This document shows, piece after piece, positions 36,216 through 45,811 of a DNA stretch of 64,000 bases. Under the pieces are notes generated by a model, which saw nothing but the letters and a program-made list of their open reading frames with translations, was not told the origin of the DNA and did not search any database. This stretch comes from Russula earlei (Eukaryota; Basidiomycota; Agaricomycetes; Russulales; Russulaceae): positions 1-64,000 of the forward strand of contig JAGFNK010000165.1 in assembly GCA_025769875.1 (NCBI GenBank), given 5' to 3'. The translations under genes were made by a program, and so were the position numbers. Every line of letters starts with the position of its first letter. Positions within the stretch are counted from its first letter, which is position 1.

Positions 36216-37111
36216 TGTTACACCATTTTCCTTTTATGTTTACTTCTTACCTTTGCTATGGACTGCCTGCCTCTGTACGTCCCTTTACTTACTGGTCTTG
36301 TGATCTCTTACGTCTTGTGATCCCTTCTGCGCTATCATGTGATCCATACACATCCAGGTAACACTGGATTGCTGTTACTTTCCCTTTGTTTGGTTCTTTT
36401 TCCATTTATATTTAATTCTTAGTCTCGACTGTGCAATGCTGCGCATTTACTGTGCAGCACAGTCACTTGGTTCTGACTCATTCGTGGCCTCATTTCTATG
36501 ACTCCTACTTATTATGACTCCTACTATACTAGTAGCACAGTCAAAGCGCAGCTATTGCTGCGCTTCTCCTGTATATATAAGCTCAGTACTTTGTGACCAA
36601 AGCCCTAAGCTTGGTCTCTTGTAGAATCCAACCTACTCTTTTCCAAACATATTCGCCTGCAACCCACTTCGCTCCTAATCCTCAAACCACATCCACCTCT
36701 CCATTTCATCAACTCTTCACACACACACACACACACCATCCACCATCTACTCTTCGCCTCTCCCTTCCTCCCCTAAGAGTCTCTCTTCACTCTCCTGAGA
36801 AGAGCTCTCCTCTTTTAAGACCTACCTTCCTCTACTCTCTCTCTGCATTGTTCAAGGTCCCCAACAGACTTGAACGCATATAGCTAGTGGAACCAGCCCT
36901 AGTCTATCCCATTACAAACTTACCCTAGCTTCTCAACAGACCGAGTCATACTAGGAAGGGTCTATTGGCCATAACCTGTTTAGCATAAAACACTTCGACC
37001 GCTGCAGGGATCCTTACTCTTTATACATGGGAACCAGCCTGTTTCTTGAACACATCTCTACTATCGACTTGTCTTTACACTTGCAAACTGACACAGCTAG
37101 TTACCATGACA
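36216..37111 (+). mobile_element. Solo LTR
   Basis: 896 bp, TGTTACACC..ACCATGACA, flanked by GTATC (36211-36215 and 37112-37116). A TATA box (TATATATAAGC) is near 36574, followed by CCCTAAGCTTGG, which resembles the start region of the gypsy LTR. An (AC)n run lies at about 36719-36737. Confidence 0.88.
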
Positions 37112-37116
37112 GTATC

Positions 37117-37433
37117 AGTGACCAATCCGCCACTGTCCCAGCCATATTTCTTGCTAGCAATGCCACCTCCCCCACACCCTGTGCACTTGTGCCTTGGGAC
37201 CCGTCGCTGTGGCCATACCTGCATTCTCCAGATGATCTTGATGATATTGTTGGGCTGACCTTGTTTGGCATGTTCTTTATGATGCTCATCATCATGCCCT
37301 TGTTTGATGGCGCCCTCCTCACCCTCGGAAACATGCGCACATGCATTCCATTCCCATTCCCTCCAGTCCCATGTCTATTGATATTTTTCTCACCAAATGG
37401 TCATGACTTTTGACTGACCCCCAGCACATTGTC
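37117..37433. other. Island DNA before the right inverted repeat
   Basis: One open frame (37027-37413, starting inside the LTR) contains a hydrophobic stretch but no known domain. No gene is called. Confidence 0.4.
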
Positions 37434-38305
37434 GCTCACCATGTTGCTCTGACCTACCAAGCCACCCCTTCATCATTCACCATCATTCACCGCCACCATA
37501 TGTGAGGGCTCGCAGCCCACCTTGCCTCGCCTCCCCTTGCCCATTCATGTGTGATTGCAATCACTGCCTCAATGCATGCCTCGTGTCATTTGTAAAAAGT
37601 TATATTATATCATGTATTCAACTGTAGGGAATGTAATTTTATCATGCTTGGAGTCAGCACTCCAAAACGTGAAAATTCAACAAGTGAAACCCATTATTTG
37701 GTTGTATCTAGATGCAGTACATGAGGTTTCAATGTCCAAGTTTCAAGGCAATTCATTGAGAAATGGTTGAGATATGGCAGTTTGAAATTTTGCATGCAGA
37801 TTGGCACCCAAAAATTGAAACTTCAAGAACTGAATATTAGGCTCCCATATTTTAGTTGCACCTAGATATGGTATACAAGGTTCTACTGTCCAAGTTTCAA
37901 GACAATCTATTGAGAAACAGTTGAGATATGGCAGTTTGAAATTTCACACTCAGATCACACCCAAAAATTGAAACTTCAAGAACTAAGAATTAGACCCCAA
38001 CTCTTGGGCTGCACCTAGATACAGGACATGAGATCCCACTGTCAAAGTTTCAAGTAAATTGATTGAGAAACAGTTGAGATATGGCAGTTCAAAGTTTTGC
38101 ACTCATGTCAGCACCTGAAAATTGACATGCCAAGAACTGAATATTAGGCTCCCATATTTTAGCTGCACCTAGACACAGTATATAAGGTTCTACTGTCAAA
38201 GTTTCAAGGCAATCTGTTGAGAAACTGTTGAGATATAGCAGTTTTAATTTTGCACTTGAAATGACATCCAAAAATGGTAAGTGCAAGGTCACGTGAAAAT
38301 GACAA
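37434..38305 (-). repeat. Right copy of 872-bp inverted repeat
   Basis: Reverse complement of 21343-22214, the same length, with four ~153-bp units. The outer end reads GAAAATGACA. Flanking bases (ATAAC here, TTATT on the left) do not form a target duplication, so it is not proved that both copies are the ends of one element. Confidence 0.9.
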
Positions 38306-38639
38306 TAACGATGAAATAAGTACATTACTGTAAGTTGGCTTAGTTTTTTTTCAGATTTTGCTGATGCCCCGAATAGGGAAGGGCATGCACAATGCATGCT
38401 GCCATGTGATGCACGTACCGTATATCCAAATCATTAAACTGTATACTTAATTAGACTCAATCAGAACTGCTAGTTTATGTGCAAGGGGTAATGCTCCGAT
38501 CATGGAGCGTTAGTGGGTGCGCCTTGGGGCTGGCGCGCTTTCCGACATTTGGCGATGTACAGGTGGCGGTAGTGCTGCTTATCAGGATGGAGCTCAAGAA
38601 TCTGAAATTGGGGCTCGCCAATATTGTCGCGCTTCGGAA
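38306..38639. other. Intergenic, no gene seen
   Basis: Short open frames only. Confidence 0.4.
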
Positions 38640-38915
38640 ACGCCGAGATGTATGGAAGGTTGGGGTGAGGGTTCATGTGAGATCACTTGACGAAGAGTTC
38701 TGCATCGTCATCTATGGATCGTAAAAGATCCAATGCGATTCAAATGGAAGCGTAGAGACTCTGACGGTGATGATGGACGGAATCTCTATGCTTTTTTTTA
38801 ATGGTACATTGGATGATCTCTCGAGACGCATAGATGATGATGCAGAGCTCTTCATCAAGGGATCAGACGTGGTGACCCTCACTCCAACCTTCCATACATC
38901 GGCAAAGAAGAATGA
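38640..38915. repeat. Long imperfect foldback
   Basis: The block GATGTATGGAAGGTTGG..GAAGAGTTCTGCATC..TCATCTATG (about 38646-38715) returns inverted at about 38842-38908 with few mismatches. Inside it GATCCAATG..GCGTAGAGACT is mirrored by AATCTCTATGC..CATTGGATGATC. Arms are about 120-130 nt around a short centre near 38765-38785. The whole could fold as one long hairpin RNA. Confidence 0.65.
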
Positions 38916-39610
38916 TTCTGAAAAACAAACATGACATATGGGCCTGGTACGCAAGTATGAAGACCTAAAGACGTTCGACTTACCAACAATTGTCAGACCG
39001 AGACACGGCATCCTCCATCAAAATGCCTCCCCTCGGCACTCCATTGCTTCAGTGTGCGATTTGGCGACATAGCTAACGAGCTCAACCGCAGGTATCGATT
39101 TAGTGTCAGCGAGCGTCGTTTGTAAACTCTACCACGCACGACGCTCCGCCGTGTGGCCCGATAAAGTGACCATCTGAATGGCCATTACGAATGGTGGCCG
39201 CCGTAAGGGGTAGACAGACAGCCACGGTCACGAAGGGAAAAAAGTGTCGACCGCCGTTTCCAGACTTCGCCTCGTCATAATCGGGGCACGTCTATCATGC
39301 CGACCTTTGAAGAAGTAACCGAAGCCGTTGTATAGTCCACCTTCATCTCACCATCGGAGCGAGATATCTTGCCAAGGACCATTTCTGACCAGATAAGTGG
39401 TAGGACAAACCAACATAAATGGGAAGCGAGGAATATCAGCAACGGTCATGATTAGCCACGGGGACTCACTCTCACTGATGTCTGGGACCTCCACGAGGAT
39501 GCTGATCTTATTCTTCAGAGGGTCCTTCCGGAATATTGCGGCTCTCTCAGAGTTCATTTCACAGCGTCCTCGAGGTCCTTGCCATAAAGTAGATCGATTT
39601 TGTAGTTCGT

Positions 39611-39663
39611 CGGCATCGATATGTTTTAAGTCGTTCCTAACGATTTAAAACATATTGATGCCG
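39611..39663. ncRNA. 53-nt hairpin, 25-bp stem
   Basis: Left arm 39611-39635, loop CCT (39636-39638), right arm 39639-39663. All 25 positions pair if G-U is allowed (23 Watson-Crick, 2 G-U when read on the plus strand). The arms start CGGCATCGATATG and end CATATTGATGCCG. It is reported as a candidate structure; transcription is not shown. Confidence 0.5.
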
Positions 39664-39686
39664 TTCAATCGCCTTCTTTTTAGATG

Positions 39687-39801
39687 GTCAACAGTCTTCG
39701 ACTGTTCAATATTGACCGGGAATATTCAAATTTCCAGCTCCGTGGTCATAGTGTAGATGGGAAGGGTAGATGAACACAAGTAGTTGTTCATCTGCCCTTC
39801 C
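39687..39801. repeat. Two further hairpins
   Basis: First: GGTCAA and TTGACC enclose CAGTC-TTC-GACTG at 39687-39718. Second: a 17-bp stem, 39760-39776 with 39785-39801 (GGAAGGGTAGATGAACA and its complement with one G-U), loop CAAGTAGT. Together with 39611-39663 this makes three hairpins in 190 nt. Confidence 0.5.
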
Positions 39802-40680
39802 GATCGATCAGAACGATGGAGTGATCAGTGCGAGCACTTTCAAAGTTTGCAGTCCTTTGACTCGGAGTTCGAAGTAGAACGGCTTGTTCCGCGACGTTTT
39901 CACATTTGCCTCTCTCTAAACCCTGCGCTGAGAAGAAATGCAAGAATGCGAAACAGGGAAGCGCTCACAGTCAAAAAGGATTTCTTCTCCATCGCCTCAT
40001 GAAAAGTTTTCTGGATGCTGGGCCTTTCGCAACCTGGACTACCTACAAAGAATGACCTGTTGGATCCAGATGTCGCTGGTGTATCTAGACGCTTGCTCAC
40101 AGCTGGCACAGTGGCGGAAAGTGCAGCCATTCGCACTCGCCATGGATCCCCGCCGAAGAATTACTAATTCTGGGTTGCAAACTCGGCTTCACCTCCCGGA
40201 TGGCACTTGCCATGATTCGGGAGTTCGCATTGGTTTCCATCATCTAGGCCGTGGGACAGCCACCCACCCCCTTGGGGATCGCAGTCAAAACCCTCAATCG
40301 ATCAAAATCAAAAGTGCTGGTCCGTCGTCATCGTCGGGATTTCACATGAGGTCACCCGAACGGTGCGACCAACTCGCGTCTCGTCGTCCATCAGTCTCGA
40401 AGATGGTGCGGTTTCTAGCAGGGTCAGTTTGGCGAGTGTCATGGGGATGGCAGGTGAGCTTCTGTTGGACATCGACGATGGAGGAATTAGAAGCCATGCG
40501 CGCCACTCCTTGAATGCTTGCATAGCGTCACATGCTTCGTACGCGACATGACAGTTGCAAAACGTGCACGTTTTCAACGCTCATTAGAAGTCTTAGACAA
40601 CAAGGTCTTCCACGCCGCTGCCTCTAAGCCGCCATATATTATGCTAAAGTGCAACGAATAAAATATTACGGCCACCTTGC

Positions 40681-42407
40681 TTAGGCCAGAACCGCCACCA
40701 CACCAGAGAGGATCGCGCCGAGTACTGCAGCACGAATGATGTCCTCCCTCATGTTTATCGCCCCGCTTTTTCCGGTGCCACTTCTCACGACGTCGGTGCT
40801 GTTGTTACGCAGGCCAGACCAAGGCACAGTCTTATTTTGTGTGGTGAGGTTGACTGGAGCTGGTGCGACTGCCGCGGTAAAGCCGGTGTTCATACCGGGT
40901 CCGATGAACACGGGTCCTCCGCCTGCACCGACGGCAGCTTTGTTCGGCGCGGTAAAGGGCACGTACAATACCGGGTTGAGCGGGCCAGCCGTCTTACCGG
41001 AGGTGTTAGTTAGGATATTGTCGCTATCTACGTCCAGGTTTTTGTAGCCCGTAGCGTCGGCCACGAAGGAGAAGACGTTCGATAGGGGCCTATGGAACAC
41101 CGCAAGGTATCAGTCGAGCGGAGGAAGACAAACAGCGTGAGAAATACTTGTTTGTATCACCACGACCAAGTGAGCCAAGGCCCCAATTTGCCTCGACTGT
41201 GGAAAGCAGAGAGTAATGGGTGTAGTAGGTCGAGTCGATAGTACCCCGTAGGCGTTGAGGAACGGCACCTCCAAGTAGCAACGTCAGAACGCAGTTGTTC
41301 TTGTGGTGTGACTCATTTTCATCAAAGGTAAGTACGATGAGCGTATGGTTGTCGTTAAAGTTCTTGTTATTGAGCAGGGGTACGAGCCAGTACTCGAGCC
41401 ACGAGGCCGCATATTCGATAGAGGTATCGCGGCCATTATTGACCAAATTGGGTGATACAAATACCCACTGCGGGAGGGCCGAGGCATTGACATCCACAGC
41501 CAAGTCATTAAAATTACGGTGTCGCGCAAGACGCGAGGGCACAGATGCAACTGAATCATAGATGATCGTGGGGTTGTGCTTGCGCGCGTAGTAGATATAA
41601 TCTGGCGCAGAGGTGTTGACATAGTTCTTCGAGGCGAAGCTGCGGTGGATAGCACAAGTATATCAGACTGGATTAGTGGACTGCCGAGATGGCCCAGACG
41701 CACTTGAAACCTTCGTATCCATCAAAGGGCATGTTCTCCTGGTAAGATGCCCAGGAGATATTCTTTGCCTCCAAGAGATCCACGACTGTAGAGATGCTAG
41801 CCACGGTTTAGTATGCGGAGTGCATCACAAGTGCCGTTTAAACACACTTGGACGGGATGTGGTAGAGATTGTCATCCGACATTCCGAAAAAGTCACCACC
41901 GACGGCCGCAATGTAGTTGGGCTGGGAAGGGTATGTCAATGCACAATACTGATTGAGAAGAAGGCCCTGCTTGGAGAGGTCTTCGAAGGCGGTCTGTGCG
42001 GGGGGACAGACGAGATGAGTGAGTGGAAATGCAGGGAACACATTGGACACTCTCACTGTCGAGTCTGCCGTCGAGAAGTCTGCCTTTTCAAGCCAAATCT
42101 GGCGTGATCACACGGTCATGTGAGAAGGGGGAAAGAAATTGATAAGCGTGGCAAGGCAGACAGACGTTGACGATTCGGTTGAACGCCTTGCCAGCCACGA
42201 CGTGGGTCCTTGACAAGCTGCCGTTGCTGGCTCCAACATAGTTGGTCGATGCAATCAGAGGTCCTGCTGAAGGTGCGACAAACTGAGGCACGTAACGTGG
42301 TACAGATCAGGTTGCGTAAGGATTAGCACGAAATCACGCACCTGTACGGCAAGGACGGCAAGGAGATGGAGATGGAGGAAGAGAAGGAGAAAGGAGAGAG
42401 CGTACAT
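40681..42407 (-). CDS. Acid phosphatase C (phosphoesterase family), with GPI-type tail
   Basis: Predicted 454 aa. Exons, 5' to 3' on the minus strand: 42342-42407, 42166-42282, 42057-42098, 41848-41993, 41704-41796, 41148-41639, 40681-41089. The signal peptide is MYALSFLLLFLHLHLLAVL. Motifs include LTYPSQPNYIAAVGGDFFG, NISTVVDLLE, TFDENES and YTHYSLLSTVEANWGLGSLG, marking the PF04185-type secreted acid phosphatase family. Several NxS/T sites lie in the C-terminal third. The protein ends with a Ser/Gly-rich linker (NNSTDVVRSGTGKSGAIN) and a hydrophobic tail ILSGVVAVLA, a plausible GPI attachment signal, so the enzyme is probably cell-surface bound. It is a dispersed third member of the family at 2404 and 6755, and the only one whose reading frame stays open to the tail. 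Confidence 0.9.
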
Positions 42408-42474
42408 GCCAGCCAGTGGCAAAAGGTTTGCGATTGAAGGGGGGGTGAGGGCATCGTCTGGGGCTGTGGACAAC

Positions 42475-42531
42475 TTTATACTTGCTCCACGATGTATTTT
42501 TTAATCAACGACCACATCATCCAGTAACTGA
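42475..42531 (-). promoter_or_regulatory. Core promoter of acid phosphatase C
   Basis: On the minus strand: CAGTTACTGGATG, then GCAAGTATAAAG, about 70 bp upstream of the ATG. Same order and spacing as the blocks at 2283 and 6638, although the surrounding DNA differs. Confidence 0.6.
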
Positions 42532-42773
42532 CAATTCAGATCACGACGGGACTTGGTGACCGCCAATCAAACCAGCGCACGAGAGACCGACCGACATCAT
42601 GCTTCCCCCAAGTCCATGTGCTCTTCAACTGACAGTTGAGGTCATTCGCGCACGCGCAATTCGATCACTGCCGAATCTCCGTTCCACTCACATTCCTCTC
42701 ATATGTCATGGCCTAGCACAAGTCCCCTTTTCGCGCTCTTCCACCCATTTGCTCGTCCTCGTGCCCTTGGTTC

Positions 42774-44479
42774 ATGGCAGACGAAAAAATCCGCAGCGCA
42801 TCGCATGGGCGATATCTATGGATCATCTTCGCCATAGCCACGTCGTCGTCGTCGTCCTCGCTCTGGCGCGATCTCGGATTAGGTCTCGGACTGAGGCACC
42901 GCCACCACAACAACACCTCAGTAGCTTCTCCATCTCCTTCCGCGCGGGGATTTCTCACCCCATAGTTTTCAAATGATTTTGTCCTGGGCTCGAATGTCGG
43001 CTAATTACCCCAGGACCGCACGTATAACTTCACGATTGCTCTCGCCAACGGGGCACCGGATGGGGTAAATAAGACAATGGTACGTCTCGCTCTTTGCGTC
43101 CTTTGGCGCTCCAGGGATCACAGAATGCGGTATTCCCTCCAGGCCAGTCGCCTACTTACAAGTATGATAAATACTTTGGACTGCTCCAGATGGGTGATTA
43201 CTTACGTCTATCCTAGCTTCACTTTTTGGTGAATTTTCCGGAACGACATGTATCAATGCGTCTTTTCTTTCCGGTTGAAGACTCGGCGCTAACTGCTAAT
43301 AGCGCCCGTAGGTTTCTTCTCCTCGACTCTATGCCTTTCACGTGACCGCTCTCAGTTAGATTGTGAGCCCAGGTCTAACTTAACTTGTTCCCTAGACCGT
43401 CCTGCTGAGGATCTATCAAACGCTACACGACAGTCAAGACACAGTATACTGATGGCGTAGCTGGAGAGCCGATGGTGCATCCTACCCAATATCCTTCCAC
43501 GGTATGACGGCGACATTGTCATTCAAGTATGGAATCATGTCTTAAAGCAACAGGTACATCACCTGATTGGCGCATATCTTTACCACAAATTCTCCTGGCA
43601 GAATATTTCTCGGTGCGAAGACCCGACTTCGGCCCGCGTGTTGAGCGGCTGAAACCTGCATAGCCCGAAGGTATTGGCGGTCAGCCAGAGAATGAGCCCG
43701 TACCAGATGACGGCGTACGTGCCCTTTCCTGGATGTCTACAGTTGATTGAGGACAAATGGACCTTTCAACGGTCAAAGGTCAATATACTGCCGCTGGCAC
43801 TGGCGGATCATTCTTGATGTGAGCACATTCGATTGGCAACAAATGTAATATTCCCCAAAAGTATACTGTGCAACGCAACAAAGTCCATTGCCTCCGACTC
43901 ATTGACATCGGCCTTTCTTCGCCGCAATCCGCTTCTCGGTTGACAACCATCCCCTCACACTCACCGAAGCCGATGGCACGCTGCTCGCACCCATGCAAGT
44001 TTCCGGGATTGCTCTTCATGTCGCACAGCGGTATTCTGTGCTATTGTATGCAAATCAGACCAATGTACAGGTTCAGGATGCGAGCCACGCTGGACAAAGA
44101 CATATTCACATACGTCCAAGCGAGGCAGAACATAGACATCCGAAGCCTGATGTGACTTTTGTCGGTCATAATAGCCTCATGTCGTTTATAGGTATTCAGA
44201 CGGCGCAACAACCGGGATCCCTAGCGATCCTGTTTCTGTAGATCCTGGCCCAAAGGGGTTCTGGCTTGCTGGCGTAAATGGGACGGCCGCACTTGTACCG
44301 CTCGTCCCAAGTCCAGCGCGGAACGTGACGCGTGCCGTGTCCGTATCGTTCTCGTTTCAGCTAACCCCCGATCGGCTGAACCTCGGGTTCACGAACACCA
44401 CCAGCTATGAGCCTCTGAGCGGAACGTCGACGTTACTCGTCGTGCACCAGGATCCGACGGAGCACGCGCCAATCGGCGC

Positions 44480-44518
<39 letters not shown>

Positions 44519-45110
44519 GGACCAGTTGATGTATACGGAGGACTCAATACAGGTGGTCGACTTGCGAGTGGTACGTATGCTTTCCAGTGCGCCCTTGACA
44601 CGCTCTTTGACGAGCTCTCAAAAGGATAACCGGAAAACGGAGATCGCTCGTTCCACTTGCACGGTCATCGTCCTGGACGATGAGGCCGGGCCGGGCACAT
44701 CCCTAATCGTCCATGGATGTATGTGCATTGTTACAAGGGTGATTCTGATGTTCTGTTGTGTGATGAATCAGAATGGGGTTAGGCGTAAGGCGCTACTAGT
44801 ATTCTGGGCAAGAGCTCGACGGGACGTCACTCCTCGTGCGCGATACGGTCCTCAGCTGTGTAGCTCTGCGCTTTGTCACAGTCACAGATAACCGTGAGTG
44901 CCTTCTTCTCTTCCTGATTATTTGCAATCACAGGCTGTGTTCATCGATTCATATCGCTCACCGCGATCCACAGCGGGCCTATGGCCATTCCACTGCCATC
45001 TTGCGTGGCAGCTGGGCTGCTAATGCAAATCAACAGCCATTTCCCAGTTGACGATTCCGCCGGAAATCGTGAGGCAGCGTGAATGGCGATGATAGTTGGG
45101 TCGGATGGTC
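42774..45110 (+). pseudogene. Decayed multicopper oxidase (laccase-like)
   Basis: Recognisable pieces in order, in changing frames: RTYNFTIALANGAPDG (about 43014), ITECGIP (43117) followed by a one-base shift, EGIGGQPENEPVPDDG (about 43667), GGSFFDVST (43801), VDNHPLTLTEADGTLLAPM and VAQRYSVLLYANQT (43938-44062), FTYVQARQNIDIR (44110), VSFSFQLTPDRLNLGFTN (44337), IGAGVGVG..GDQLMYTEDSIQVVDL (44470-44565), LRFVTVTDN (44869) and WPFHCHLAW (about 44982). These follow the three-cupredoxin order of fungal multicopper oxidases. The first copper-binding segment (HWHG) and the HxH segment are missing, and many frames are broken. The N-terminal MADEKIRSASHGRYLW frame may be the old start. The gene was divergent from phosphatase C. 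It is only distantly similar to the laccase at 57892. Confidence 0.8.
44481..44516 (+). repeat. GGTGTC hexanucleotide repeat
   Basis: Six perfect copies inside the multicopper oxidase relic, coding for a Gly-Val stretch where relatives have a short GAGVG loop. Confidence 0.9.
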
Positions 45111-45811
45111 TCGAGCACCACCGTTTAGCCGAACGAGTAATATATCACCATGGGGACCTGAGAGCAATACAGCGCGCATCAATTAATTATACGCTAATGG
45201 GTCATATGCCTCTAAGGCGCCCAGTGATATCATGTGATGTGAAGGTGAAAATCGTGGCCCTGGTAGCAGTCAACGCGCGCAAGGAGAGCAAACCGGCGTG
45301 GGTTGAATGTGTGGCCTGCTTGGAGCTGAAAACCGTTGTCGGGTCGAGTGGCTGTGCTGAGGCACAGTCAGGTACAAGGACGCAATATTGGCTCTCGATG
45401 ACATTGTCAAACTGTGCACAGCTTGCGATTGTTCCGAAGAACTGTTATATGTGCCATTATTGCCGAACAAAGCGAGATTTGCCATTGGTATAGGGCCTGT
45501 GAGAGTTTGCCACGGGCCATGACACAATATAATGTGGGGCGCTGCCCACTCGCTTCAGCTATGCGCCGTGCCGTGTGCTTTGACTCTGGGCCAGGGCCAG
45601 AATTCGTTTTTCACAAGACGCCCTACCCGAATGTGGCCCTGCGCAGTGATGAGCATAAATGCGGTTGCTCCGCTCCGCAGGAATGGCCTCACTATTTCTC
45701 CCCATTTAAACTCACCCTCCTACTACCCCCCCTTCAATCCTCACACCCACGTCACACACACATATACCTTATCCCAGCACCCCTTGCAACGCAACCGACC
45801 CCAAAGAAGTC
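45111..45811. other. Intergenic upstream of the SPFH gene
   Basis: No gene recognised. A pyrimidine-rich, C-rich stretch (45712-45790) directly precedes the ATG, as is common in basidiomycete promoters and 5' leaders. Confidence 0.5.

Larger units (their letters stand above)
39300..40577 (-). pseudogene. Possible minus-strand gene remains, unrecognised
   Basis: Minus-strand frames at 39348-39557 (EVPDISESESPWLIMTVADI), 39900-40136 (WRVRMAALSATVPAVSKRL) and 40308-40577 (MTLAKLTLLETAPSSRLMDD) have protein-like composition but no family I can name, and no exon model joins them. They may be parts of one decayed or intron-rich gene, or chance frames. The hairpins at 39611-39801 lie between the first two. 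Confidence 0.2.

Noticed and set aside
39938..40513. 191-aa plus-strand frame as a gene
   Set aside because: No recognisable motif, and composition looks like the antisense of minus-strand frames; no start or splice context supports it.
41295..42107. Plus-strand frames over phosphatase C
   Set aside because: They are antisense shadows of its exons.
44325..44891. 188-aa frame as a separate protein
   Set aside because: Its N-terminal part is an exon of the multicopper oxidase relic and the rest is read-through.
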